Shown here: positions 11,671-23,637 of the stretch, in pieces | Layout of the letters: the number at the start of each line of letters is the position of its first letter | How positions within the stretch are numbered: position 1 is the stretch's first letter | Source: Gigaspora margarita | Lineage: Eukaryota > Glomeromycota > Glomeromycetes > Diversisporales > Gigasporaceae | Direction: 5' to 3' | NCBI GenBank assembly: GCA_009809945.1 | Contig: WTPW01000587.1 | Span: forward strand, 108,219-172,218 | Length of the DNA: 64,000 nt | The notes under the pieces: model-generated | Told to the model about the DNA's origin: nothing | Seen by the model: only the letters and a program-made list of their open reading frames with translations | Databases searched by the model: none | Program-made: the position numbers and the translations under genes

Positions 11671-14460
11671 ATAAGTCCCATCCAAACTTTGTTGCTACTT
11701 CTAACCAATTTCGCTGATACATTAATGCTGTTATTGTGTCTGGGTCTAATGAAGCACAATAATTATTGATAATACGTGCTGCACAGCTAAACATTTGTTC
11801 AGATGCAATACTAGTAGATGGTATTGTGAGAAAATCTCAGGCCATTACTAACAAAGTTGAAAAACGATCTTTATTAAGTTTTTACCATTCGAGAACATTT
11901 GTAGTTTTAGTTGCAATTTGTTTATCTAAATATTGATTAACTTCATAAAGCATATTATCTTCATTAGCTTGAGAGCTTCTTATTGTATATTCAAAAAAAT
12001 CACTAATATGATCTTCAAGCATCAATGTATCATCTTCAATACTGATAGCTTTATGACTAGTTGAATAGTTAATTGCTAGTAGAGAGTAATAAGTTTGAAG
12101 GTATATATTTTCAAATCTATTTTTAAATTATAAATAATTTTAGTAGCATAAAGTTATAAACAAATATATACTTTTTTCTAATGTCTTGTATTTTTTTATT
12201 AAGGTCATTCAATTCTAATCTTTTCTTTTCATGATAAAAGAATAAAATAAATTGTAACTTATAATGAGGGTCAAGAATGCATGCAATAATATATAAAAAA
12301 TTACTATTATCCCAATATTTATTAAACTTTTCTATCATAGGTCAGAAATATCACAGATAAAGCTATAATTATAATCTTTCATATTGAAAAGATGAGTATG
12401 AATATTTAAAATAGAAGCAAAAGTATTGTTGAAAGTCAGATAGAGTTTGCTAATACTTTTAAAGTATCTGTTTTTTAAAAAAAAAAAATTAATTTTTTAA
12501 ACAAACTAATAATAGATATTTACTTAATATAATAAAATTTAATATGTTTTTTAAAAACTTTAGTAAATAAATAGCATACAATCATAAAATGGTTTTAAGA
12601 TTGTACAAATATTATCTGCTTTCTTCTATTCATTTTTATTAGGTACATCTGGAAAAGTTTGATCACGATCACTTATTTGAATAATTATATATTTCATTTT
12701 TATTGCAGATGGTAACATTGTGTAAGTAGAATTCCATTAGGTATCACAATCTAATAATAGAATAATAGGATTTTCAGTTTTGTATTCACAAATATCTAAA
12801 TATATTTGACATTTTTTTGGAGTTGAGTATATTGCTTTAACACAGTTGTGAATCTAAAAAAAAACAAATAAATTTTTAAAAAATTATTCAAAAAGCTAAA
12901 TAACATACAATATAATTACTTAGCTGATTGCTTCTAAAATTTTTTTTAAACCATCTTTCACAATAAGGTTTAAAATATGTGCAAAGCAGCGATTATGGAA
13001 ATGTTCTTCATCAATATCATTAAGTGAATCTTGAGAAATATAATCAACTAATTCATGAATTGCAATATCATTTGAACTTGCATTATTGTGGGTAATAGTT
13101 TGTAGCTATAAAATAAAAGCAAAATTTTATTATAGTTAGAATAATTTATAATTAATATAATTAATAAATACATTTCCAATTTAAATATAAAATTAGTAAC
13201 AGTAACATATTTGTTCCAAAATAAGTGATCTATCTAAATCACTATCGCTTGTACATATCAAAAAAATATATGATTGGCTAATTACAAATACATAGTATAT
13301 ATTACTATTGCTATATATACTTTTAATGTATTTTTAATTATATATATCTTATTAGTAATTAAATGCTCATCTGTTTCAACTTTAATATAGTACGGGACAG
13401 TAAAAGACATCCAATCTATACATATAGGCACCAATTTTGGATACTTACATAATCAATTCTGATTGGCTAATTTTTGTGCAATCGATTTTGATTGGCTAAA
13501 AACCTATATATGTTTTCTTTTTTTCTATATTAAATGCCAATTTTTTGAACTTATATAAACTTTAATGCCTTATAACTTCTTTAAAATTAAAATAAGAAAA
13601 ATTCCTCTGACAGAAATGTAGTTTATCTAAAAATCTATCAATTTGTCAGAAGGTTTTTTGATTTAATTTTTTTTAAAAAAGTTATAACAATTTAAAGTTT
13701 TACTAATAATGAGTGGATGTCTTTTACTGTCCAGTACTGTACAATTAGCAATATTAATTCCAGAGTGGGGAAATGGAATTAGTTTAAATGATAGTAAGAC
13801 AAAGACAAGATTCCAGTTTTTATCAATAAAATGTGCTATAATTGCTAAATATCCAAGTTGTTGAACCAAGGTTCAAATATCACAGGTCAATGAGATTTTA
13901 TTATTTATATTTTGAAGAACATTTTTGACAAAAGCCTTTCTTTTATTATAGACGTTCATAACATCTTGCTTTACTGTATCAGCACTAATAGCAAAATTAG
14001 GCAACACTCCATTAAAAAATTTTTGAAACTCTTGTTTTTTCACAAACTTAAAACTTAGTTCATCTCTAATTATCATATCAACTATATCTTTATGACTTGG
14101 GTCTTTTGAAGGTCGTTTAACATATGAACTAAAATCTAATTGTGTTTGACCATTTGGTGGATTTGATGGATTTGATGAACCATCATTAGATGCTGATTTT
14201 TGATACCTTTTACAAAATTTGAGATGTCATCAAAGGTGAGATGTTCCAGAGCCTTTTTTATGGCTAAGATTGGTTTCACAATAATTACATAGCTTTTGTT
14301 TGTTTGTTACTAAAGAAAAATAATCCCAAACAGGAGATGTATATTGTTGTAAATTAGTCAAATTAGTAACAACTGATTCTGATATTTCTGATCTAACTAA
14401 TGTAGAAGCAGAGTCATCAGGACCTATTGTATTGTCTTTATTATGATTATAATTATCCAT
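11671..14460 (-). pseudogene. hAT transposase, decayed
   Basis: Minus-strand fragments appear in the order expected for a hAT transposase. An N-terminal BED-type finger (14150-14460) has VWDYF, CNYCETNL and, in another frame, HLKFC. A segment near 13741-14076 resembles the first catalytic block (ISLTCDI, stop, then YLAIIAHFIDKNWNL). Near 12940-13110 is NRCFAHILNLIVKDGLKKI, the conserved AH block. At 12123-12338 is an ILDPHYK segment. The C-terminal dimerisation motif IPSTSIASEQMF lies near 11671-11850. Stops include TGA where Trp or Arg is expected, and the block usually holding the second Asp reads ITHNNASSND. A pogo-like MITE (13388-13739) splits it. The element ends were not found. It cannot make an active enzyme. 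Confidence 0.85.
13388..13739. mobile_element. pogo/Tc1-like MITE, copy 2 (TA TSD)
   Basis: The 352-bp sister of 3569-3921 starts TAGTACGGGACAG and ends CTGTCCAGTACTG, with TA at 13386-13387 and 13740-13741. It interrupts the dead hAT transposase between the first catalytic block and the AH block, so it arrived after or during that element's life. Confidence 0.9.
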
Positions 14461-15298
14461 ATTATAAACTTTTTTTATAGAGAAGTTTTATTTAATGATA
14501 GAATTTTTTATTAATAATGAATTAATGGTAAGTGCTAAGGTTTATTAGTGAGTTATGTAGCAAGTTTGTTAGTGGACTCATTAATAGGTTCGTTAATAGG
14601 TTTTTAGTTGGGATTATTATTGGGTTTATCTGTAAGTTTATAATAATGAATTAATCAAACCAGCAAAAAGAAAGATGACGATTCATATAGTAAATCTAAA
14701 ATTCTTAAAGTCTATTGATATTTGTAGTATGATACAAGATGTCTATAATATCAATCCATGTTTTCATAATAAAAAAACTAGAATCTGCACCTCAATATAA
14801 AATAATGTATTGAGATAAGTAAAATTTTCATCCTTAATAATGATAGAACTTATTATATTTTTGTGAAATAATGCTTACTTGCACAATACTTTGAGTATAT
14901 GCGCATGGGCATTCTTTTAAGACAAAGATAATTTTCCCAAACCTGTCTGTTATATCAAGTTACCATAAACTGCCAGATGTCTGATTTATTTTACCAATTT
15001 TAAAACCCAATAATAGACCCGTAGGTCTCTTAAAATTGTAATAAATGTGAAAAAATAGTGTAAATATATTTTTTTTTTTTATAATACATATTATGCTATA
15101 TTGCAGATTATGTATCAAACGGGCTTATTTATTTTTATTTTTTTAATTTTTTTTTTGAAATCAAAATTATTTAAATAATGCCCATTCCTGTTATTTCATG
15201 AAATACAGTAATTATTCAAAATTTTGGTACACACTTGTATACTAAATAAATTACTATTGAGAGTACAGGAAATTTAAAACCTTAAAGATTGGAGTTAA
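14461..15298. other. Gene-free AT-rich DNA
   Basis: This should contain the 5' leader and one end of the dead hAT element, but no convincing TIR or target duplication could be read. GAGTATATGCGCATGGGC at about 14891-14908 resembles words in the MITE at 31516-31797. Confidence 0.4.
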
Positions 15299-15307
15299 GC
15301 TAAATTT

Positions 15308-15448
15308 GGGGTTGGGTCAAAATCCCAAAAATAAGAATCCCAACAGCTAAAATTTCTAAAAATTGGTCAACATTAAACTAATTCTAGCTGTCTTTTTTAG
15401 GATTTTGATGCTGTTAGGATTTTGTTTATAGGATTTTGACCCAAACCT
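15308..15448. mobile_element. Mini-MITE, 141 bp (9-bp TSD)
   Basis: GCTAAATTT is perfectly duplicated at 15299-15307 and 15449-15457. The ends are GGGGTTGGGTCAAAATCC and, inverted, AGGTTTGGGTCAAAATCC. Words of the form AAAATCCYAA repeat in both arms. The 9-bp duplication suggests a Mutator-like mobiliser. Confidence 0.8.
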
Positions 15449-15457
15449 GCTAAATTT

Positions 15458-16249
15458 GTAACTTGTTCAGTTTTACTACATATACTCGTATATAATCTTT
15501 TTTTTAATAACTGAGATTATTAGTATAGTCAAATTTTCACAAATTTATCCACTACAATATATTGAAATAAAAAAAAATTAATTGTTCTGCTGAGAAAATG
15601 TCAACCTAAAAAAGGTAAATATCAGCAACTTTAATTGACAACTACTCCAACATTTCATCATTAGTGTTATTGTTATGCATACTTCTATACCAGATATAGA
15701 GAAATTTGGATTTTCTGTATCATTGTACATATGTACTAGGGTGGCAACTCAATTAAGTAAATCAAAACCATGTTAGCAATATTAGTAATTTTACTATGAT
15801 TAGATTTCAATCGATGAAATTAAAATAATCGATTAAAATATGATATTACTTTATTTTTAATTATAAAGAACACACAAATTTCTAAAAGATGCGCCTTGAT
15901 ATTGCACTTCTTTTTCAAATTTTTTTTAGCTGAAAACTCTTCACAAAAGTCATTTCTAAACAGTTATACTTGATTTTTTGCAAGAATTCTATTAAACTTT
16001 GGACTTGTGTTGTTGAGATCTAATTTTTTTTACTTTAACTAATTGAATTTTTTCAAATTTTATATGTTAATAGGAAATTCTAAAGCGTAACTTTATTCTT
16101 CAAAATTTAATAAAGCTCTTGTAAAAATTTCTAGGTAATTACTTGGGTTTTGGATAAGTAGTATCATTTTAAAATTTATTTATTAATAAATATAATAATA
16201 ATAATAACTGATAACTATAATTATTGATCTTTTATTTCGTGAACAAAAA
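15458..16249. other. Gene-free AT-rich DNA
   Basis: No coding frame, paired repeat or RNA gene was recognised here. Confidence 0.4.
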
Positions 16250-16700
16250 ATCTACAGGTACCTGTCAAAACAAGGATAGGGTAACAGGTAATACTCTAGC
16301 CCTACCTGTTTGTATAAGGGCCTCGTTTTTAAGCCCTTACTCTTACCCTAGGGCTTAGAAATCAATACTCTAGCCTGGCCCTTATGGTACTACTTGCAGG
16401 CAGTGTTTAAAATTCAAATTTGGTTTTATGTTCTCAAAAAGAACATTTTTAATTTCTTAATGTTCTCAGTAAAATTTTAATGTTCTTTATATAGAGAAAT
16501 TAAAATTTTTTAATAATCAAAGAATTTTTTGAATGTTCTCAAATAGAGAACATATTTTAATAATTTATGTTCTCAAAAATTGTATAATGTTCTTTGAGAA
16601 CACTGAGAATTTTAAACACTGCTTGCAGGTATCCATGGATAGTTTGGACCCATGCAGAGGCCTAGTTATATATTACAAGGATTACGATCTCTATAAAAAA
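16250..16700. repeat. Diverged third copy of the dispersed repeat's start, split by a hAT MITE
   Basis: The order GGTAATACTCTAGCCCTACC, CCCTTACTCTTACCCTA, ATACTCTAGCCTGGCC, GTATCCATGG matches 4565-6090 and 9690-9860. The element at 16401-16621 sits between GCCTGGCCCTTATGG and GGTATCCATGG. Confidence 0.65.
16401..16621. mobile_element. hAT MITE family B, copy 1 (8-bp TSD)
   Basis: CTTGCAGG is duplicated at 16393-16400 and 16622-16629. The 221-bp element has perfect ends CAGTGTTTAAAATTC / GAATTTTAAACACTG and is filled with TGTTCTC/GAGAACAT words. A 227-bp inverted copy is at 30149-30375. Ends starting CAGTGTT are shared with the elements at 4277, 4670 and 47473. Confidence 0.93.
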
Positions 16701-17696
16701 AGTTTTCTGGGTTTAATCGATATCACCAAAACTTGTGCCTTTATAGTGCCAACCCGTACCTTATGGTACATTTTTCTTATAGGGTATTTGTGGCATACAA
16801 TGAATTTGGGCTTAAATGCATTATACGAATTGTTATATAATTGAAGTTTATATAAAATCAATCGATATATGCATATGTTTGTATACATATGGATGAGGTA
16901 TTCATATAATTAAGGCTATATGAATATACAGGTAGGTGCATGGATTGAGATTATATGGAGAGTAGAGTTTTAGTCTTTCTTAATTCATTTGACTTGTTTA
17001 TTTTATCTTTACTGCCCAATTACTTTCTGGCTTCTTCATGCTTGAACCACTCTTCTCCCTACAGATCTATGGTATTTGTTGTATTGTTGTACCTACCACT
17101 CAGCCAGTTGTCAAGCACAATAAGATAAACATGTCATACCATAGTGTGAGTCAAAAAAAATTAAATAAATAAATAAAAAATAACTGAAAAGTAGAATGCG
17201 CTATATCATAGCATGGACTTGTACTTTTCGATCCTTATTTATTCTTCATCATGTGACAAGACTACACGAACATATAGTATCATAAATTGAAAAAGAGTGT
17301 AAAATCGTAAAGAGCACAAAATATATCAAGATGAGAGAAAGTAGTGAAGTATAGCATACCCCCATCATGTTTCTTTAATAAAGTTTATGTTAAATAAAAA
17401 GAATCTGAGTGAGAATAATTGTTTAACCAAACATCGTTTTAACAGGTTTATGTTTCGATTAAAGTGCATAATGATCACTATAAAAAAATATCTTTTTTTA
17501 TTATTGTCTTTTGGTATTGCACTAATAAAATATGCTTATGTTATGAAATTACATGTTAAGGAGTATAATCATTATTTTCTACTGATATTATTCAATCAAC
17601 TACCCAGATTTACCATACAAATAAATCATATTTAGCAATTAGCACTAACTCACTCAAGTTGATACTCACTATATAATACCAATTTTTACAGGACTA
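16701..17696. other. Gene-free stretch
   Basis: Short open frames here (for example 17387-17635) have no recognisable domain, ordinary low-complexity composition and no support, so they are not called as genes. Confidence 0.4.
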
Positions 17697-17920
17697 TCTC
17701 CAAATTTCTGGTCAGATGCATTGTATCTAGATCAGCGTTTAGCCCCAATTATTAGCAGTTTCTATAGTAAAATTATTAGCCAGACATGTTTTACTTAATG
17801 AATGGATATGATTTATTAGTAAAATTTTTTATGATCTTGCTTTAAACTAATTAATTCTGATCTAGCTGACTATGATTCTGATGTACTCTGATGTATTCCT
17901 ACCCAGAATTTTGGTGATCC
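17697..17920. repeat. MITE family with CACCAAAATTC ends, copy 1 (diverged)
   Basis: It aligns end to end with 32643-32873: both contain GTTTAGCCC, TTACTTAATGAATGGAT and AGAATTTTGGTGATCC in the same order. Here the left end is degraded (CCAAATTTCTGGTCAGATGC). No coding capacity. Confidence 0.65.
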
Positions 17921-18148
17921 TCCTGAGTTCATACTTTTGAATCACTCATTCGATATCATGGGTATGGGTTGTGATCTCGTGACAAATGGATGTCCCATGA
18001 CTTTGTTTATGGCATTTTATTCACCAATTTTGACAGATTTCTTCATATTTATATTTTTCTATATTGATTGTTAATTGTAATACATTTTTGAATATAACTT
18101 GCTTACTAATATATTAGTCTTAATATTTTGATCATGGGTATATAACTA

Positions 18149-18397
18149 TACATGTTGGCAAAATCCCAAATTACTATAGTTTGGGATTTGTCCACGCCCA
18201 AATCCCAAATACATCCCAAATTAATTTCTCAAAAACTTTATTAATAATCTTTATTTAAACAAATAGTAGATATTCTTATTGTTATAGATAATATATTTAC
18301 AAAATTTTAAGACTACTTTTTTGATTTAATCTTTTATAAATAGCAATTGTTTTTTTTTGAATTTGGGATTTGTCCATGTTTTGCCAGCAAGTATATA
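18149..18397. mobile_element. Probable hAT MITE with TTGGCAAAAYCC ends
   Basis: TACATGTTGGCAAAATCC at the left matches the inverted right end TACTTGCTGGCAAAAC. The CCCAAAT/ATTTGGG word is repeated near both ends. TATAACTA occurs at 18141-18148 and 18398-18405 and could be the 8-bp duplication, but this AT-rich word is weak evidence. Confidence 0.55.
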
Positions 18398-18598
18398 TAT
18401 AACTAATCAAAAAGCTTTAAAGCACAATAACTTGCTATATTAGCTTTAGCACACTGATCACATTTTGATAGATCGACATAAAAATACGAATTGTTAAAAA
18501 AATTAGTTGATTACCTGATAATTTTGGTAGAAAATTTTTGACATTTTTTAATATAATTTTTTTTTATATTTGCTAATATATTTACTATTTTTTTATTA

Positions 18599-19137
18599 TT
18601 AATTCATGATCCGTATACCAACCAGTGAAAATATATAGTAAAATGTGGGGTTAATTAATTAGTGTTTTTTCAAATTTTAGGCATCTGGCACTGTCCGAGC
18701 AGTAGCGACTTTCTTTACTAAGCTAACCTTCTTCTCCACTAAACGAAAGTTGTAGAGCACATTCTTGCGATTATAACCGTGGTAAAATCATTAAAATCGG
18801 CCCAAGAGATCACAAGATATTATTAAAAAACTTTTCGTGACCATATAAAGTTCCTATGTAGACAATAATATTGTTTACATAGGAACTTTATATGGTCGCA
18901 AAACATTTTTTAATGATCCTTGTGATCTCTTGGGCCGATTTTGATGATTTTACCATGGTTATAATTGCAAGAATGTGCTCTACAACTTTCGTTTAGTGGA
19001 GAAGAAAGATTAGCTTAGTAAAAAAAGTCGCTACTGCTCGGACAGTGCCAGATTCCTGAAATTTGAAAAAACACTAATTAATTAACCCCACATTTTACTA
19101 TATATTTTCACTGGTTGGTATACGGATCACGAATTAA
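18599..19137. repeat. 539-bp near-perfect palindrome
   Basis: The two arms are inverted copies around a centre at 18868 (CAATAATATTG) with only scattered mismatches. The outermost bases are TTAA on both sides (18599-18602 and 19134-19137), so a TTAA target duplication, as made by piggyBac-type elements, is possible. A block at 18749-18825 (GTTGTAGAGCACATT ... AAAATCGGCCCA) recurs in the palindrome at 22950-23620. Transcription of either strand would give a long hairpin RNA. No transposase is present. Confidence 0.85.
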
Positions 19138-20757
19138 CTATAAGTTTTTATCTATTGTGGAGCATTTATCATGTTCTTGTACTTGTTCTTGCATTTATTC
19201 TTACAAGACCATTATATAAAATATTTTCAAATTCATGAACTTTTTTAGCCTAAAATAATTTGTAAATAGTAAGTAATCAAATAGCAAAAATAAATTTGGC
19301 AAACTTCACATATCACGACTTTGAGTTGTTTAAGGAGTTAAAAAAAGTTATAATAGTTACTTGAATGAACTTGACCATGATAATCATTATAATTATCTAC
19401 GTATTTCTGTTAGTTTTCCCACATTTAGGTCACATTTTTTGGTTATGACCAGACCCAGAATTAAGTTATAAGAAGATATTTAGTTATAGATAGATAGATT
19501 ATTTCAGAATGCAGTTTACTAATGTCTAAATTTTACGTATTATAATCAATCAATGATGACATTAATCTAAATGATCGAAATATTGCAATAATACAAAGGA
19601 TCGCAGGTATGATGTAATAATTACTTATCTTACATATCTATATAAGTGTTTCCTACATTTAGGTCACATTTTCAGATATGACCAATCAGAAATGTTAAAA
19701 CGCACAATTCCAGAATTGATTTATAAAGAAGATTTATGTCTGTGTAAATTACACTGCGAAATTGTTAGTTTAGCATTTATTTGGAGAAATTTCACACGCC
19801 TAAAAAATTACAGTTTCAGGTAAATGCTAATTTCAAATAATAATGTATACATCTTCAATTTAATTTGTGTGCATATGATAATTTGTACTGACTAATAATG
19901 GTAATTAACTCATTCATGCATAATTACATTTATAAGATATTGTACACTTACATATATACATAATATTATCAAGTTTTATTTGTCTGTGATTGTGCAGTTT
20001 ATACAAACACAAGTAGCTAGTAACATATTCTTTAGGCTTCTTGTAAATCTTTCGAAATGGTCTTTAATGATTAGTGATTATCAATCTATCTACCTGGCAA
20101 ACAATTCGATTCGAAAAAAAATAAATTTTGTAATTGCTTAAAAAATTATATACAAATTTATGATAAAGTAATTTAAAAAATGTCAGAAGCTTAAATAAAT
20201 ACTGTGCTAACGTTAGGTTTCCATAATTAAATCTATAAGTTGTGAAGTATATGCATATTTGCAAATTGCAAGTATGCAAATTGCAAATACCAAATTGCAA
20301 ATACACATATTACAAATATGCAAATATGCAATATAAAGTTAGTTTTGAAAATCTTACCCAAATCTGAATAAATAGTTAGCACATTTTAAAATTAATCATG
20401 AAAATCAATTCTAAATTCATAACTGATCTATATTTACATGGCAAAGTAATCTTCTAAGGGTTTTAATACAATTTTTTGAAGAACTTTTATATGTGACAAA
20501 TAAAAGATTATAGAATTAGATATAATTATCTTATGATTTTTAAATATGACCAATTAAAGACTTTGATTTTTATTATAAAAAAATTTTGACCAATCAAATT
20601 CAAATTTAAATAATAAATTTTTTTAAAACCATTTTTAATTAAATTTGTATTATCTATTCTAGCAATTTAATTGGCTAATTTATGTTATACTGCATATACA
20701 AAATTGTAACAATGTCTAATTAAGTTTTCCTGTACCATATAAATAAGAAAAAATATA
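19138..20757. other. Gene-free stretch with minor internal repeats
   Basis: Two related ~110-bp segments start at about 19430 and 19650 (CCACATTTAGGTCACATTTT / CCTACATTTAGGTCACATTTT). A short array of TGCAAAT/ATTTGCA words lies at 20250-20335. No gene is recognised; the 20064-20306 minus frame is an effect of the TGCAAAT array. Confidence 0.4.
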
Positions 20758-21072
20758 TTTGTCACTGTTGGTGACAGTTACTGGATTGTGATTGACCAAT
20801 TGGATCATGTAATATTATGATCAAAACAAAAACAAAGCGTCAAACTTACTATCATTAAGGACAGGGTTAGTGCCATAGTTAAGGTTCAAGTAGAGTATTG
20901 TATATAGTAAGTTTTGCAAGAAATTTTTTTTGCATAAAAAAAGTATTTACATAGACAAAATTTTAAGTTAGAAGTGATTTTTTAAAAAAATCAAAGTTTT
21001 TGCATTTTTATGTTACATGTGATCCTTTGATCTAATTGGTCTATCACAATTCAGTGACTGTTACTGCTAGTG
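20758..21072. mobile_element. MITE with ~55-bp TIRs
   Basis: ATTTGTCACTGTTGGTGACAGTTACT at the left is matched by the inverted right end near 21040-21072; the arms continue to GATCATGT/ACATGTGATC. The interior (20900-20985) shares TTTTGCAAGAAATTTTTTTT and following sequence with 3464-3530. No target duplication could be assigned. Confidence 0.65.
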
Positions 21073-21264
21073 ACAAATAGATTTACCCTATAAATAAACC
21101 CAAATTTTTATTAAATAATTTAATTAATTTTAAAGATTTAAATTAATTTGTAATTATTAAAATTTTTTTAGAAAAAACCATTTATATACTACATGTAAGT
21201 ACACAGATACTAATTAATTAATTTGCAAATCCATATAATATATAAATTATAGACCAAAATTAAA

Positions 21265-21410
21265 CTCGATTTAAGGTTAGGGTTAGGGTAAGCTTTGGGA
21301 TTGGAAGAGGTTATAGTTTATAATAAAAATTTTGCAAAGGATATTTTTTGTTAGAGTCTGAAAAGTAGTTTCATAAGCAAAGCTTTAAGTTATCATATGT
21401 ACCCATATTT
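21265..21410. repeat. Telomere-like GGTTAGGGTTAGGG tract plus related interspersed repeat
   Basis: AAGGTTAGGGTTAGGGTAAG at 21270-21290 is followed by a diverged copy of the TTTTGCAAGAAATTT segment seen at 3464 and 20916. It is probably one half of another MITE of that group. Confidence 0.5.
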
Positions 21411-21415
21411 ATACA

Positions 21416-21669
21416 GGGTTTGTATTATTTTGCTAACAATCACTTTACTGATATAATATTTCACCAACAAATATTCTCTGACAAGTTCATTTTACCAACA
21501 GTTTGTTTCACTGAAACTCATTTTACCAACAAGTTTTTTTTTAAAAAGTACACTAACTTTAACCCTAATTTTACTCTGACCCTACCCTGACCCTAACGAC
21601 AATGACCAGAATTACTTTGTTAGTGAAATGAGCTTTGGTAAAATAAACTGTCAGTAAAATGAACTTGTT
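21416..21669. mobile_element. Mutator-like palindromic MITE, copy 2 (right end lost)
   Basis: It starts GGGTTTGTATTATTTTGC and follows the 319-bp family through the CCCTACCCTGACCCTAAC core, but stops at CAGTAAAATGAACTTGTTA, about 65 bp short of the full right arm. The break abuts the left flank of the tandem Sel1 duplication. Confidence 0.7.
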
Positions 21670-21941
21670 ATATATTATAAAATATAGATACACAATAAAA
21701 TAAAAGGTTGCTTTATTGTTATATTAATCCTTATAATTATTGCACTATAAATAAGAGTAGTAGTTCTTTAAATAACATCTAACCCATCTTCCCACTATAT
21801 CAGCTTGATTTTCTTAATTTCACAAATTCGCTATAATGAATTATAATTAATATTTATTACTGTATTAATTCATACTGCATATATATCAAAATTTACATCG
21901 ATTTCAATTTGATAAAGTACTTTAATCGATTAGTATCGATT

Positions 21942-22260
21942 GGGTGGCAATCATTTCACTGATAATTACTTCACAGACATCCCATTTTACTGACAAATTA
22001 TTCACTGAAAAGTTCATTTTACCAACAGTACATTTCACTGAAGCTCATTTTACTGACAAAGTAATTCTGGTCATTGTTATTAGGGTTAGGGTAGGATTAG
22101 AGTAAAATTAGAGTTAAAGTTAGTGTGCTTTATAGAAAAAACTTGTCAGTGAAATGAGCTTTGGTGAAATATACTGTCAGTAAAATGAACTTTTCAGTGA
22201 ATAATTTGTTGGTAAAATAGGGTGTCTGTGAAATTATTGTCAGTGAAATAATACGGATCT
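21942..22260. mobile_element. Mutator-like palindromic MITE, copy 3 (9-bp TSD)
   Basis: It is 319 bp, equal to the copy at 471-789 but inverted. The flanks GTATCGATT (21933-21941) and GAATCGATT (22261-22269) are a 9-bp duplication with one change. The core carries TTAGGGTTAGGGTAGG. It interrupts duplication unit A relative to unit B. Confidence 0.85.
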
Positions 22261-22276
22261 GAATCGATTAATAGGC

Positions 22277-22371
<95 letters not shown>

Positions 22372-22448
22372 TATTTATTTTATTATTATTATTTATTTAT
22401 TTTATTATTATTATTTATTTATTTTATTATTATTATTTATTTATTTTA
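22277..22448. repeat. (ATT)n microsatellite with TATTTATTT variant units
   Basis: About 90 bases of pure ATT are followed by repeated ATTATTATTTATTTATTTT units. A second ATT tract lies at 23741-23850, so the composite palindrome between them is framed by the same microsatellite. Confidence 0.95.
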
Positions 22449-23099
22449 GAGAATCCCTATTTCCACCATGGTATTTTGATAGTTATACAAGAATTTCTAT
22501 TGTTAGAATTTAATATAATATATAAAATTTAACTTTGTTTTTAATACTAATCCTAAAACTAATAAGTAAACCTTCTTTGGCTCCTATGGTGCAGATCACG
22601 AAAAGCCAACAACTTTTAACTATAAAATTTTTTTTAAAATAAAATAAACTAAAAAAATTTTTTGTATATTTAATAGCTTTTTAATTAAACTATTAAATCC
22701 ACAAAAAAAAATCTTTAGTATCTTTTATTTTAAGAAGTTTATATTAATTTAAAGTTATATATAGTTTAAAATTTTGGTGTTTATATATAAAAAAACATAA
22801 CAAAATTTAAATTTATTAACAAAATTTAAAATTTATTAATAAAATTTAAATTTATATTAAGTTTTTCTGCATTTTTATTGGTCGATCATGTTACACTGCA
22901 GCTAAAAAATTGGCGCCTATATAAAAAATTTGTTGGCTTTAAGTGATCTCCACCATAGTTAAAAGTTGTAGAGCTCATTTTTCTGATTCTAATGGTAGTT
23001 AAATCATCAAAATCGGCCCAGTGGATCCCAAGATACTTGGGATCAAAAAAGAGAACATAAGGATCGGCAAATTCACTGTTACACAAGCTATTAATTTTC

Positions 23100-23467
23100 C
23101 TTTACATACGTTTGAAAAGTTTTTTTTGGTGTAGCGAAACATTTTACTAAGAACACAATAAATCTTGTCTTAAGAAACTAGCATTTTTTTGAGCCAAAGA
23201 ACAAGTTTACTTAAGGGCACAAAGTTAATTATGATAATTAAATTCCGCACAAATCACGATTTTCGTTTGACGGCTTTTTTCTAACTTTTTTTACATACGT
23301 TTTGAAACGTTTTTTTTATCGTAGCGAAATTTTTACTAAGAAAATAATAAAACTCATCTTAAGAAACTAGCATTTATTTTAGCCAAAGAACAAGTTTACT
23401 TAAGAGCCCAAAGTCAATTTTGATAATAAAATTCTGCGCAAATCACGATTACATTTGACGGCGGTTT
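23100..23467. repeat. Two tandem ~180-bp repeats
   Basis: Each unit runs TTTACATACG..., GTAGCGAAA, CTTAAGAAACTAGCATTT, AGCCAAAGAACAAGTTTACT, CGCACAAATCACGATT, TTTGACGGC. Identity is high but imperfect. They form the centre of the composite palindrome. Confidence 0.85.
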
Positions 23468-23637
23468 TATAGTGCTTTGTGTAACAGTGAATTTGCCAAT
23501 CCTTATGTTCTCTTTTTTGATCCCAAGTATCTTGGGATCCACTGGGCCGATTTTGATGATTTAACTACCATTAAAATCAGAAAAATGAGCTCTACAACTT
23601 TTAACTAGAAGCCAAAGAAGGTTTATTTATTAGTTTT

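Noticed and set aside
11338..15298. TIRs and TSD of the dead hAT at 11.7-14.5 kb
   Set aside because: No inverted pair with an 8-bp duplication could be read on either side.
16533..16844. 103-codon plus frame and other 60-100 codon frames in 16.7-20.3 kb, 28.4 kb, 39.6 kb and 59 kb
   Set aside because: No domain, no paralogue, no plausible context; several overlap MITEs.
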